Shown: positions 31,198 to 40,089, numbered from the stretch's first letter. The stretch is 64,000 nt of DNA from Methanoculleus sp. UBA430 (GCF_002506585.1 NZ_DAXW01000016.1:1-64000), one strand, 5' to 3'. Notes: a model not told the origin generated them from the sequence alone. A program made the numbers and translations.

Positions 31198-32649
31198 TCA
31201 CCGCAGCCATCCCAGCCTGTAGAAGACCCACCCGACCACAAGCATCGAGATGACGGTCCAGGCAGTCACCTCCCAGAGATAGAGTTCAAACGGGGTCTCA
31301 AGAATGTTCATCCCCAGCACCTGCCCGATCAGGGTCGGGATCAGCACGAGGGCCGAGAGGACGGCGATCACCCGCATCGCCCGGTTCATCTCGTAGGAGA
31401 CGGTGTTGATGTGGACGTCGATCAGGGAGAGGAGACCTTCACGGATGTTCCCGGCGGTCTCGTGCAGGTAGATCGTCTCGTCGGCAAGCGCATCGAAGAT
31501 GCTCTTCTGCCCCGCCCACGGACCCGTCGCGGGGATGCTCCGTGCAACGATCGCCGTCACCGTCTTCTGGTGAAAGAGGCTCGTTACGAGGACGCTGCTC
31601 ACCCGCTTGAGCTGGAAGACGGAGTCGAGGAAGTTCTCCGGCATCTCGTTGTTGGGCGTGCCTTCAAGGTGCATCATCCCGGTCTCCATCTCCGAGAGGA
31701 TCCGGGCGTAAGCCTCGTTGATCCGGTCGAGAAGCCCGTAGAGCACCCTGGCGGCCAGGGGTTCTCCGGCAGTAACGCTCCCGGCGAGACCCGCCAGGAT
31801 CGGCTCAAAGATCCGGTCTTCAGCCTTCGAGACCGTGACGATCGTCTTCTCCCGGCTCACGATGACGAGCCCGGTGGTTGTCACGACCGGGACCCGGACC
31901 CCTTTTCTGATCCGGAGCGTCTGCTCCGGCTCCTGCACGAAGATGAGCCGGGTCGTGCCGGTGACCGTTACCCCCGGATGCGAGGCCTTCATCAGCCGGC
32001 TCTCGAAGTAGGCGACGGGGAGACCGAGGATATCGGCAAGCACCGGGAAGTCCGGCCTTGAAGCGCCGGAGATATCAAACCAGGCCTCGGTCGCGGGATC
32101 TGCGAGAAATTCCTTCAATTCAGCAGGGGAGAACTCCCTCCCGCCGGCTCCGTCCTCCTCCACCCATCCCCGGACCCGCATCGTCGAGACCGCCGGCGTT
32201 GCAGGCCCCGGGATGGTTCCTTCCGGCTCGATCCGCCGCTCCACGGACCTCCCGCCGGCCGCCGCCACCCGCACCACCCGCAGAAGCCGGAGCGTGGGGG
32301 ACGACCGGGCGATGGTCCATCCTGCAACCGGCACCGCCTCGAGAAACGGGAGCGTGATGATGGCGAGGTCGAGGAGGTGCCAGCGGTCCAGAAAATGGCT
32401 CGCCGGGTCCTCCGCGAGGACCAGTTTGAGGACGTATTCAAGGACGAAGATCGCGATGATCGTGGTGTCGGCCATATTGAAGAACCCCGCGACCGGCTGC
32501 GGCAGCGATTGGGTCAGGAGGGGTATGATGACGATCGGGGCCATCAGCAGACCGAGGAAGATCATCAGGCCGTCCGGGAGGAGGAGGTAGACGACGTCGC
32601 GCACTTTCGCTTTTCGCCCCTCTCCGGCCCTTTCTGCCGCCGTATCCAT
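31198..32649 (-). CDS. Voltage-sensor-like domain fused to CorA-type magnesium transporter
   Basis: This 483-residue protein has two parts. Residues about 15-140 form four hydrophobic segments like the S1-S4 of ion-channel voltage sensors: FVLEYVLKLVLAED resembles S2/S3 with acidic residues, and SSPTLRLLRVVRVAAAGGR resembles an S4 with arginines at three-residue spacing. Residues about 180-483 are CorA-like: a cytoplasmic alpha/beta funnel, a long helix, and two C-terminal helices with the signature Gly-Met-Asn (about 446-448) between them. CorA proteins pass magnesium or cobalt. No pore helix of a channel is evident after S4. The ATG at 32649 has GGTGATGGT before it; the frame extends upstream to 32757. 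Confidence 0.82.
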   Translation of the reverse strand: MDTAAERAGEGRKAKVRDVVYLLLPDGLMIFLGLLMAPIVIIPLLTQSLPQPVAGFFNMADTTIIAIFVLEYVLKLVLAEDPASHFLDRWHLLDLAIITLPFLEAVPVAGWTIARSSPTLRLLRVVRVAAAGGRSVERRIEPEGTIPGPATPAVSTMRVRGWVEEDGAGGREFSPAELKEFLADPATEAWFDISGASRPDFPVLADILGLPVAYFESRLMKASHPGVTVTGTTRLIFVQEPEQTLRIRKGVRVPVVTTTGLVIVSREKTIVTVSKAEDRIFEPILAGLAGSVTAGEPLAARVLYGLLDRINEAYARILSEMETGMMHLEGTPNNEMPENFLDSVFQLKRVSSVLVTSLFHQKTVTAIVARSIPATGPWAGQKSIFDALADETIYLHETAGNIREGLLSLIDVHINTVSYEMNRAMRVIAVLSALVLIPTLIGQVLGMNILETPFELYLWEVTAWTVISMLVVGWVFYRLGWLR

Positions 32650-32799
32650 ACCATCACCCCCGGCCGGCCCAGCGATTCCGGGACCCTGTGGGTATACAGT
32701 TCTTCTGCGTATATAGCAGGTGCGCCGCTCTCCGGTTGTGCGCAGAATCCTGCCCAAAGTCGGGATAGGCTGATGGCCTTATCCGACGTACCGGGAATC

Positions 32800-33207
32800 A
32801 TGCGTGGTGAAACGGCGGAACCGGTCTCGATCCGGGAAGCTCTCGCGGCCGCAGAGGTCTCTCGCCGGGAGCGGAAGAAGTACCCGGCGGTGGCCGCAGG
32901 ACTCTCGCTCCTCTTTAACGGCCTCGGGCAGGCTTACAACGGGCAGTTCGTGCGGGGCGTCGCGGTGCTGCTCGGGAGCCTCCTCGGCCTCTTCCTCCTG
33001 ATCGTTCCGGGTGTGGCGGTCTGGCTCTGGGGCGGCTACGATGCCTACCGGACGGCGAAAGGAATGAACGAGGGCCTCCTCCCCTACCGGGAGACGAGCC
33101 CGCTCATGGTCGTCGCGTTCCTGGTCGTCTGGGCGGTGACGATCTTTCTGCTCTCGGCGGCGTCGGCGATGCTGCTCGTCGCGATGGGGCAGCAGGGGAT
33201 GCTGTAA
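32800..33207 (+). CDS. TM2-type small membrane protein
   Basis: This 135-residue protein starts with a polar N-terminus and then a TM2-like core, YPAVAAGLSLLFNGLGQAYNGQF, the usual glycine-rich turn between two helices, ending WGGYDAYRTAKGMNEG. A third hydrophobic helix near residues 100-125 completes it. Similar proteins occur widely in methanogens with no known function. A start at 32773 is equally possible. It diverges from the CorA-like gene. Confidence 0.75.
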   Translation: MRGETAEPVSIREALAAAEVSRRERKKYPAVAAGLSLLFNGLGQAYNGQFVRGVAVLLGSLLGLFLLIVPGVAVWLWGGYDAYRTAKGMNEGLLPYRETSPLMVVAFLVVWAVTIFLLSAASAMLLVAMGQQGML

Positions 33208-33289
33208 GCGGGAGTCTTGCAGGCGGCCGGGTTCGGCGGCAACAACCATCAAAATGGTCTCGCTGAAGGTTGTACATCGATTTATCTCT

Positions 33290-33347
33290 GCGGGGTTGAA
33301 AGGACGGAGCGGGAAGACCCCCTGCGCAAGGTGGGGGTAGTTCACCA
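33290..33347 (-). mobile_element. Possible IS200/IS605 right-end hairpin
   Basis: On the minus strand GGTGAACTACCCCC leads into a hairpin whose arms ACCCCC and GGGGGT (33317-33338) are perfect around a ten-base loop, followed by TCTTCCCGCTCC. This layout resembles TnpB-element right ends and the 3' end of their guide RNA. No tnpB remains; it abuts a truncated DUF3800 gene. Confidence 0.4.
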
Positions 33348-33350
33348 ACC

Positions 33351-33570
33351 CTTTTGTGTTGTTATACTTAAACTCAGGCACATTCCTGAGTGATTTCTTG
33401 AGTTTTCTCTGTCGGATCTTTTTAAAGCAGCGCCGAATCGTCTGTTCATCCCGGACTATAAGGGCTGCAAAAACAAAATATCGGGACGTCTTCTGTCCAA
33501 ATCCAAGATCACCGGATTCGTCGACGTATATCCACGCAATAAATAATAGGACGTACTCGTCATAACGACT
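33351..33570 (-). pseudogene. DUF3800 protein, 5' fragment
   Basis: The minus-strand frame reads IAWIYVDESGDLGFGQKTSR, then YFVFAALIVRDEQTIRRCF, then a basic helix and PEFKYNNT, the start of a DUF3800 protein (a nuclease-like family common in accessory DNA). No ATG, GTG or TTG precedes the Asp-Glu-Ser-Gly-Asp motif in frame, and the gene breaks off where the transposon-end-like hairpin begins; the frame beyond runs antisense to the TM2 gene. DNA here is more AT-rich than its surroundings. The stretch 33571-33725 holds nothing else I can name. Confidence 0.7.
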
Positions 33571-33725
33571 GCGAGGACTCCGGCACCCTCCCGCCTTTCA
33601 CCGGTGCGTCCCGCGATGAATCTCTCCACCGGGGGACCATCCTGATATACTCCAGATCCCCCGATCTTCAGACTTGTTAGCACAATAAGAAACATTCATA
33701 TTACCTAATTGACAAAGGAAAACCC

Positions 33726-34253
33726 ATGATTGGTTCCCCGGCAAACCGTCTCTTCTGCATCGCCTTCCTGCTCATGGTCGTCCCGGTCGCCGTGTCCGGG
33801 GCCCCGGTGACCCGGACGCTCTCGACCGCGGAGCCCGGGGCTGGCGAGGTGTTCACCGTCTCGCTCTCGATCGAGGATATGGCCCTCGGCGGGGTGGTCG
33901 AGACGCTGCCGGGCGGCTACGCCTTTGCAGGGACCGGGCACCCCGCCGACCGGTTCCTCGTCCGGGGGCAGCAGGTCGCGTTTGCGGTGATGAACGATAC
34001 CGCGGTAACCTACTCTGCCCGGGCCCCCGCCTCCGGAAGCGGGGATATCACCGGCACGTGGGAAGACTACCTCGCCGGATCAGAGGGCCGGATTGCCGCA
34101 TCGCACGTCGCGGTGGACGGCATCGAGACGATCGCGGCGAGCGCCGGGGCAGAGCCGATTGCTTCTGCCGCACAGCAGGCCGCTTCGCCATGTGCGGTCC
34201 TTGCGGCGGTTGCCGGCCTTATCCTCGCCGGGCGGTGGGGTGGTCGACGATGA
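33726..34253 (+). CDS. Secreted protein at head of metal uptake operon
   Basis: This 175-residue protein has a signal peptide at about residues 1-25, an Ig-like beta domain with PGAGEVFTVSLSIEDMALGG and FVMNDTAVTYSARAPASGS-like strands, and a C-terminal hydrophobic helix with a basic end (AGLILAGRWGGRR) that anchors it. The fold resembles cohesin- or CARDB-like surface domains, though the family is not certain. Its stop overlaps the ATG of the binding-protein gene (ATGA), so it belongs to the uptake operon and may help hold the binding protein or capture substrate at the surface. Confidence 0.7.
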   Translation: MIGSPANRLFCIAFLLMVVPVAVSGAPVTRTLSTAEPGAGEVFTVSLSIEDMALGGVVETLPGGYAFAGTGHPADRFLVRGQQVAFAVMNDTAVTYSARAPASGSGDITGTWEDYLAGSEGRIAASHVAVDGIETIAASAGAEPIASAAQQAASPCAVLAAVAGLILAGRWGGRR

Positions 34254-35470
34254 ACCGGCGGCACCTCCTCGCCCTTCTGCTCCTCCTCTTCGTTGTCGGG
34301 ACGGTCTCGGCCTCGTCGGGTGACGGCATCCCCGGCGACGCCGACGGCGACAAGGTCCTCACCGGCGCCGAGTACGCATCGGCGGCCCTCACCTACCTTG
34401 ATTCGGCTTACATGGGCGGCTCCGGCGGCCTCACCCGGACCGATATCCGGGATGCTGCCTGGGTCTATACGCACTGGGACGGGAAACCCCTCGAAGTCAC
34501 CGACTCGTCCGGGCAGACGGTGACGCTCTATCGCCCCCTGCGCCGGGTGGTGACCTTCAGCGGCGAGTCCCTGGAGACGTTGCGGTCGCTCGGGTTCGAT
34601 ATGGAGAACGTCGTCGCCGTCGACAAGTACAGCCACGAGAAGAGCACCTTCTTCCCGGAGTGCCGAGATAAGGCAAACGTCGGGTCGATCTGGTCACCCG
34701 ATATGGAGCAGGTCCTCTCTGTTCGGCCGGACGCGGTCTTCCTCTACGCGACGATCAGCATCGCGGCCTGCGACGATATCCAGCGGAAATTGGAGGCGAG
34801 TTCCCCGGGTATCCGGGTCTTCCGGTTTGACTGCTTCAAGCCCGCCACGTATCCCGGGGAGATCCGCACGATCGCCTCGATGATCAACGAGAGCGGGCGC
34901 GGCGAAGAGTTTGCTTCCTTCTACGAGTCGACGATGGGCCGGATCCGGGACGGCACGGCCGGCATCCCGGACAGTGAGAAGGTCCGGGTCTACTTCGAGT
35001 ACTGGTTTGACTACACGACCGTCTCGGCAAAAGCGGGATACAACGAGAAGACCGAGCTCGCCGGGGGAATGAACCCCTTCGCCACCGGGACCGGGGAGTA
35101 CCCCGTCGTCGACCCCGAGGCGATCATCGTCACCGACCCGGAGATCGTTGTCAAACTGGCCGGGCAGGGTCTGGCCGTCGGCGGCTATTCAGGTCACGAC
35201 ATCGCGGCGCTCGAGGCGATCCGGTCGGCGCTGACCGAGCGGCCCGGGTGGTCGAGGGTCTCCGCGGTAGAGGACGGCCGGGTCTATGTCATCCACTCCG
35301 ACATCCTCGGCGGCGCCCAGCACTTTATCGGGACGGCCTACCTCGCGAAGTGGTTCTACCCCGACCGGTTCGCCGACCTCGATCCGCACGCCGTTCACCA
35401 GCGTTACCTCAACGAGTTCCAGGGGATCGACTTCGACCTCGCGTCCGAGGGAACGTTCGTCTACCCGTGA
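34250..35470 (+). CDS. Iron/cobalamin-type ABC transporter substrate-binding protein with EF-hand-like N-terminus
   Basis: This 406-residue class III solute-binding protein is of the FepB/BtuF family. A signal peptide spans about residues 1-22. Then comes GDADGDKVLTGAEYASA, a dockerin- or EF-hand-like calcium loop segment, before the binding domain from about residue 90 (PLRRVVTFSGESLETLRSLG, NVVAVDKYS, VGSIWSPDMEQVLSVRPD). The C-terminal lobe contains DILGGAQHFIGTAYLAKWFYP. Typical ligands of the family are ferric siderophores, heme or cobalamin; which one applies is not shown. It overlaps the previous gene by four bases and precedes permease and ATPase genes. Confidence 0.9.
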   Translation: MNRRHLLALLLLLFVVGTVSASSGDGIPGDADGDKVLTGAEYASAALTYLDSAYMGGSGGLTRTDIRDAAWVYTHWDGKPLEVTDSSGQTVTLYRPLRRVVTFSGESLETLRSLGFDMENVVAVDKYSHEKSTFFPECRDKANVGSIWSPDMEQVLSVRPDAVFLYATISIAACDDIQRKLEASSPGIRVFRFDCFKPATYPGEIRTIASMINESGRGEEFASFYESTMGRIRDGTAGIPDSEKVRVYFEYWFDYTTVSAKAGYNEKTELAGGMNPFATGTGEYPVVDPEAIIVTDPEIVVKLAGQGLAVGGYSGHDIAALEAIRSALTERPGWSRVSAVEDGRVYVIHSDILGGAQHFIGTAYLAKWFYPDRFADLDPHAVHQRYLNEFQGIDFDLASEGTFVYP

Positions 35471-35481
35471 CCGGTGCAGCC

Positions 35482-36534
35482 ATGGAACAGAGCGTCATCA
35501 TCCAGGAGGGGTATACCCGGCTGAAGAAGACCCGGGCCCTCTTCGTCGGCGGCCTCCTTTCGGCCCTCGCCGTCCTCATCGGCGTCGCGGTCACGCTCGG
35601 GTCCGCCGACTTCACGGTGGGCGAGTCCTACCTCGCGATCCTCGCCGGCCTCTTCCCCGGGACCTTCAGCGCCCCCGACCTCGCCACGACCATTGTCTGG
35701 GACTTCCGGCTCCACCGGGTGCTCTTTGCGGTCTGTGCCGGGTTCGGGCTCGCGGTGGCGGGTTCCGTCATGCAGGGGATCCTCAGAAACCCGCTCGCGA
35801 GCCCGTTCACCCTCGGGATCGCCTCGGCCGCCACCACCGGAGCCTCGATCGCGATCGTCCTCGGTGCCGGGGTCGCGGGCGGAGAATATCTTGTCATCGG
35901 CAACGCCTTCCTCTTCGCCCTGCTTGCCGCACTTGCCATCTACGGGATGGCCCGCTACCGGGGGATCGGGAGCGAAACGATGGTCCTTGCCGGTATCGCC
36001 GTCATGTACCTCTTCTCGGCGGTGACGTCGCTCCTCCAGTACGTCGGCAGCGCCGAACAGCTCCAGGCGGTGGTCTTCTGGACGTTCGGCTCGGTCGACA
36101 AGTCCACCTGGCCGAAACTCGGGATCGTCGCCCTCGTCCTCGCCTGCACCATCCCCTACCTCATCTACCGCGCCTGGGACCTCAACGCCCTCGCCGAAGG
36201 CGACGAGGTGGCGGCCAGTCTCGGGGTGCCCGTGGAACGCTCGATGATTCTCTTCATGATGATCGCCTCCCTGCTCACCGCGGTGATCATCTGCTTCACC
36301 GGGACGATCGGGTTTATCGGGCTCGTCGCCCCGCACATCACCCGGATGGTCGTCGGCGGAGATTTTCGGACACTCCTCCCCGCCTCCGGCCTCGTGGGCG
36401 CTCTCCTCCTTTTGTCTGCCGACAGCATCGCGCGAAGCGTCCTTGCACCGCAGGTCCTTCCCGTCGGGATCGTGACCGCGTTCCTCGGGGTGCCGTTCTT
36501 CATCTACCTCTTCCTGCACCGGAGGAATGCCTGA
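35482..36534 (+). CDS. FecCD-family ABC transporter permease
   Basis: This 350-residue permease has about ten hydrophobic segments, as in BtuC and FhuB. Landmarks include LHRVLFAVCAGFGLAVAGSVMQ and NPLASPFTLGIASAA near residue 85-120, the coupling region AASLGVPVER near 245, and TGTIGFIGLVAPHITRMVVG near 275. The start ATG 35482 follows the binding-protein stop by 11 bases; the frame is open further upstream but inside that gene. The stop shares a base with the next start. It imports the substrate delivered by the binding protein. Confidence 0.94.
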   Translation: MEQSVIIQEGYTRLKKTRALFVGGLLSALAVLIGVAVTLGSADFTVGESYLAILAGLFPGTFSAPDLATTIVWDFRLHRVLFAVCAGFGLAVAGSVMQGILRNPLASPFTLGIASAATTGASIAIVLGAGVAGGEYLVIGNAFLFALLAALAIYGMARYRGIGSETMVLAGIAVMYLFSAVTSLLQYVGSAEQLQAVVFWTFGSVDKSTWPKLGIVALVLACTIPYLIYRAWDLNALAEGDEVAASLGVPVERSMILFMMIASLLTAVIICFTGTIGFIGLVAPHITRMVVGGDFRTLLPASGLVGALLLLSADSIARSVLAPQVLPVGIVTAFLGVPFFIYLFLHRRNA

Positions 36535-37322
36535 TGGCCCGGCTCTCGATCGAAGACCTCTCGTTCGCCTACCGGGACCGGGAGGTGCTCAGGGGGATCA
36601 CGTTCCCGGTCGCCGCCGGCGAAGTCCTCGGCCTCGTCGGGCCGAACGGGTGTGGGAAGACGACGCTGATCCGGTGCGTCGACGGCATGCTCACCCCGCA
36701 CAGCGGCAGGGTGCGGCTTGAGGGGCAGGAACTCCGCACGATGCACCGCCGCGAGGTCGCCCGGGCGATGGCCTATGTGCCGCAGTCGGCCGGGAACCAG
36801 ACCGCCTCGACGGTCTTTGAGACGGTCCTGATGGGAAGGCGGCCCTACCTGAACTGGACGGTGAGCCTGGCTGACGAAGAGAAGGTGGTTGCCGCGCTCG
36901 ACCTTCTGGACCTCGGCGGGCTTGCGCTCCGGAAGGTCGGCGAACTCTCCGGCGGGGAGCGCCAGCGGGTGATGATCGCCCGGGCGCTCGTGCAGGAGAC
37001 GGGGGTGATCCTCCTCGACGAACCGACAAGCAATCTGGACGTCTGCCACCAGATGGGGGTCATGGAAGTCCTCCACGGTCTTGCCGAAGAGAGGGGGATT
37101 GCCGTCGTGCTCGCGCTCCACGATCTGAATCTCGCCGCGACCTACTGCCACCGCCTGCTCGTTCTCTCGGGCGGGTCGGTCTACAGCCACGGGGTGCCGG
37201 AAGAGGTGCTCAACGAAGAGATGCTCAAAGACGTCTACGGCATCGACGCGGTCGTCAAACGGGATCTCGCGGCACCTTACGTGGTCCCGGTCCGGCCGGG
37301 AAGCCTGGAGGGAGGGGCGTAA
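36534..37322 (+). CDS. FecE/BtuD-type ABC transporter ATPase
   Basis: This 262-residue ATPase completes the uptake system. Walker A is GPNGCGKTT near residue 37, Q-loop VPQSAGN, signature LSGGERQRVMIARAL, Walker B VILLDEPTSNLDV and the switch His in LALHDLNLA. The C-terminal tail LAAPYVVPVRPGS suits this family. Its ATG overlaps the permease stop by one base. With the secreted protein, binding protein and permease it forms a complete four-gene import operon. Confidence 0.95.
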   Translation: MARLSIEDLSFAYRDREVLRGITFPVAAGEVLGLVGPNGCGKTTLIRCVDGMLTPHSGRVRLEGQELRTMHRREVARAMAYVPQSAGNQTASTVFETVLMGRRPYLNWTVSLADEEKVVAALDLLDLGGLALRKVGELSGGERQRVMIARALVQETGVILLDEPTSNLDVCHQMGVMEVLHGLAEERGIAVVLALHDLNLAATYCHRLLVLSGGSVYSHGVPEEVLNEEMLKDVYGIDAVVKRDLAAPYVVPVRPGSLEGGA

Positions 37323-37340
37323 GCCCGCCCTCTCCCCGCC

Positions 37341-37601
37341 TCATTTCCTGAGAATAGCCAGCGCTTCTTTTGATTCCATGACCAGATGCATCTCTTTGTA
37401 GCCGAGGTCGCTCCACGGAAAACTGAGTTTCATGAGGGCGACGGGATCGTCCGTCTCAATCAGCCGGAAGACCGTGTTCCCCACAAGGTCGACCCACTCG
37501 TTGATCACGGTCACACCTTCCGGTGTCTCCTCCCTGGCCCGCGCTTCCATGATCTCGGCCGTCTTCCCGGGCTCCCAGGTGAGTATGTTTATGAATTGCA
37601 T
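37341..37601 (-). CDS. DUF3303-like small protein
   Basis: This 86-residue alpha/beta protein starts MQFINILTWEPGKTAEIMEAR and includes VINEWVDLVGNTVFRLIET and PWSDLGYKEMHLVMESKEAL. It matches the ferredoxin-like DUF3303 group seen often in methanogens. The start at 37601 follows a GGGGGGAAGAGC region; the frame is open to 37679 but without a good site. Function is unknown. Confidence 0.7.
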   Translation of the reverse strand: MQFINILTWEPGKTAEIMEARAREETPEGVTVINEWVDLVGNTVFRLIETDDPVALMKLSFPWSDLGYKEMHLVMESKEALAILRK

Positions 37602-37685
37602 GCTCTTCCCCCCTCGTTGCCGCATCCCGGCACGCCGGGATGGACAGTCGGCGTCATGGGTCCAGGAGTATAAAAGCATGGCGCA

Positions 37686-38966
37686 TTACCGCTGCCCTCC
37701 CACCCTCTCCTTCACCCGGGTGGCAATCAGCATCGCGGTGACCGCCGAGAGTGCGAGGAGTACGACCGTATACTGGTCGGCGGTCCCCACGACCGCGACC
37801 AGGAGGATGGCGGTCAGGGGCGCACCCAGGGCAAAGGTGAGGGCCGCGACCTCGACGCAGAGGACGAAGATCCCGACCGGAGCACCCGGAAAGACGAGAC
37901 CCAGCGCGAGCCCGACGAGCGTCGACGAGAAGATGATGGGGAAGAGCGGGCCGCCGATATACCCGCTCTTGAACGAGAGGGCAAGCAGGAGGAGTTTTAC
38001 GACCGCCATCAAAAGAAGCATCCCGGCCCCGAACCGGGCAGGGTCGGCGATGATGGCGTGGATCTGGGCTTCGCCGGAGAAGAGCAGTTCAGGGACGAAG
38101 TAACCGACGACCGCGATCGCCGCCCCCGCGGCGAGGATGCGGGCGAGGATCGCGTCCTTAAAGATTCGGTCCATGATTGTCTCGGCTGCCTGCATGGAGA
38201 CCCCCGCAAAGACCGCGAGCAGCGACCCTGCGATCCCGAGAAGAACCGCGTAGAGGATGTAGATGGGCAGGATCTCGCCTATCGGCTCAAACGGGATGCT
38301 GCGGGCGAAGGACGGGAGGCCGAGGAGCAGGTAGAAGAGAAACCCGATGGTGCCGGCGAGCAGGTTCCAGGTGAGGAGCCGGAAGGCGTTCCTGCTCCCG
38401 CCGACCTGGAACTCGGTTGCGAAGACTCCGGTGAAGAGGACGCTCCCGACGATGCCGTTGAACGCCGAGGCGAGGGCGGCGACGTCGAACCCGAGAGCGG
38501 CCATGGGAGCGTTGATCCTGAGTCTCTCCCCGACGAAGGAGGATACGTATGCAATGAGGACGGTGATGGTTCCTTCCGGGCCGATGCTTGCCCCGGAGAG
38601 GAGCGAGAAGAGCGATGAGAGGAGGGCACCGGGGAATGTCCGGTAATCGGGCTCTGTCTCCCCGCCTTTGAGCGAATCCGTGAACCCCCCGTGGATCACG
38701 GTCGGGGCGCGGAGGTACCTGCGGGAGAGGCCGACAAGCAGCGAAAAGAGGAGCACCCCGGCCGGGACCACCCAGGGGTTGGCCGCCACGAAGTCGTTCT
38801 CACCCCAGATGGCCCTGTTGAGCAGTCCGTACAGGCTCAGGTAGGCGACCGTGAACGTGATGGCGATGACCGCGATGAAGACAACCTGCCATACTCGCAG
38901 AACACCGTCACCGCCCGGTGCTCCCGGCGGCGCCGGACCTTCAGCGGATGCTGGCATGGAAGACAC
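37686..38966 (-). CDS. ClC-family chloride channel/transporter
   Basis: This 426-residue membrane protein has about ten helices. Selectivity-filter motifs of ClC proteins are recognisable: SGASIGPEGT in place of the usual GREGP, and GYIGGPLFPIIF for the GGxFxP motif. GGSRNAFR and GAPLTAILLVAVVG also suit the family. The gating glutamate position appears as the Glu of GPEGT. No CBS domains follow. Whether it is a channel or a proton-coupled exchanger cannot be told. The start may be Met1 or Met4. Confidence 0.9.
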   Translation of the reverse strand: MSSMPASAEGPAPPGAPGGDGVLRVWQVVFIAVIAITFTVAYLSLYGLLNRAIWGENDFVAANPWVVPAGVLLFSLLVGLSRRYLRAPTVIHGGFTDSLKGGETEPDYRTFPGALLSSLFSLLSGASIGPEGTITVLIAYVSSFVGERLRINAPMAALGFDVAALASAFNGIVGSVLFTGVFATEFQVGGSRNAFRLLTWNLLAGTIGFLFYLLLGLPSFARSIPFEPIGEILPIYILYAVLLGIAGSLLAVFAGVSMQAAETIMDRIFKDAILARILAAGAAIAVVGYFVPELLFSGEAQIHAIIADPARFGAGMLLLMAVVKLLLLALSFKSGYIGGPLFPIIFSSTLVGLALGLVFPGAPVGIFVLCVEVAALTFALGAPLTAILLVAVVGTADQYTVVLLALSAVTAMLIATRVKERVGGQR

Positions 38967-39066
38967 GACACGGCCGATTCATTCTCCCCGGTAATCTTCC
39001 TTGCGGTCGGCCTCCTGACACCGGGGAGGTGGGCCGTGCAGCCAAAAAAAGAGTTCTGGTTCCGGA

Positions 39067-39567
39067 TTACCTGCGCCGGGGCCGCGTCTCGACCGTCTCG
39101 GTCCTCACAACTTCCGTTGGCGGGGGCGCCTCCCTCCTCATGGCCTCCGCCTCCTCCCGCGTCGGGGGCGTCGTGGTCCCTGCCGACTGGATCAGGCCGT
39201 AGTCCGCCTCCCGCGGCCAGTTGTCCTCGTCGAAGCCACGCTCGTCGTCCAGCCGCTGCTTGTCGATGTTCACGACAAAGTTGTCGTCCCCCGGCCGGTA
39301 GATTACGGCCTCGGGCGGGATGGCAAACCGCTTTGCCGCCATGCCAAGCACGCCGCCGTACCTGAGTACCAGGTATTGCACCTTGCCGTCGGGGAAGGAG
39401 ACCCGCATATCCGAGATCTCGCCAAGATCGTCTCCTTGCTGATTGATCACGTTCTTATCAAGGATGTCGTCGGCCGACATGAACCATTCCTCGCCGGCCG
39501 CTCGTGTCCTGCGTTCCAGGATAACTTCCGATCGCTCCTGCATCTTCTTCATCTCCATCGCTCCCAT
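39067..39567 (-). CDS. PRC-barrel domain protein
   Basis: This protein of about 166 residues has a PRC-barrel: WFMSADDILDKNVINQQGDDLGEI, VSFPDGKVQYLVLRYGGVLG and KRFAIPPEAVIY. The C-terminal third is disordered-looking, rich in Pro, Glu and Arg. PRC-barrels in archaea often take part in RNA processing or cell division, but this long form is uncharacterised. Several in-frame ATGs (39621, 39567, 39558) leave the start open. A GCAC-x-CCCC/GGGG-x-GTGC hairpin at 39577-39601 lies just upstream and may be a leader structure. Confidence 0.75.
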   Translation of the reverse strand: MGAMEMKKMQERSEVILERRTRAAGEEWFMSADDILDKNVINQQGDDLGEISDMRVSFPDGKVQYLVLRYGGVLGMAAKRFAIPPEAVIYRPGDDNFVVNIDKQRLDDERGFDEDNWPREADYGLIQSAGTTTPPTREEAEAMRREAPPPTEVVRTETVETRPRRR

Positions 39568-39810
39568 ATCAGGGAGGCACACCCCCTGAAGTGGGGCGTG
39601 CACTGAGTGCCGGGCCTCCATAAAATGATTACGCCTGCAGGCACAGGATCAGCCGAACCGGTCTGGCCCTCCTGCCGGGCATGACGGTGAAAAAGAATGG
39701 TGATTTCGCCAATTTATACCATCACTTTACCGCTTTATTGAAATGAGTCTGTGTATGGGCCCAGGAACAAATGGATGAGGTTATGTATTCCGTGCGTCAA
39801 CCCCCTCTTC

Positions 39811-40089
39811 ATGGGGCCTACCATCAGACTGAATCTCACCACGATTCTCGAGGCAACCGGCGAGTTGCAGCGCTTCCTTGATCTGGGCGCTGCCCGCCTG
39901 CGGGTGGAAGGGACGTTATCGCAAGAAGCCTCCGAAGCCCTGATCTTTGAACTGGCCGACGAACTCGAGGACCACCTGCGGACGATGCGTGACAGGCAGG
40001 GGTCTGCCGGCATCAACGATCTCCGGGCATGGACCCGGGCCTGGATCGACGAGCGGCAGGGGGCACTCGCAGAGGGTTCTCCACCGTAG
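39811..40089 (+). CDS. Small helical protein of unknown function
   Basis: This 92-residue acidic helical protein begins MGPTIRLNLTTILEATGELQR and has two long amphipathic helices. I do not recognise a family. An upstream in-frame start at 39751 would add 20 residues with two cysteines. It is followed after a GC-rich gap by the HExxH protein on the same strand. Confidence 0.5.
   Translation: MGPTIRLNLTTILEATGELQRFLDLGAARLRVEGTLSQEASEALIFELADELEDHLRTMRDRQGSAGINDLRAWTRAWIDERQGALAEGSPP

Noticed and set aside
35286..37322. Long plus-strand ORF whose first half lies across the permease in another frame
   Set aside because: The first 400 codons are Arg/Pro-rich shadow sequence; the real ATPase starts at 36534.
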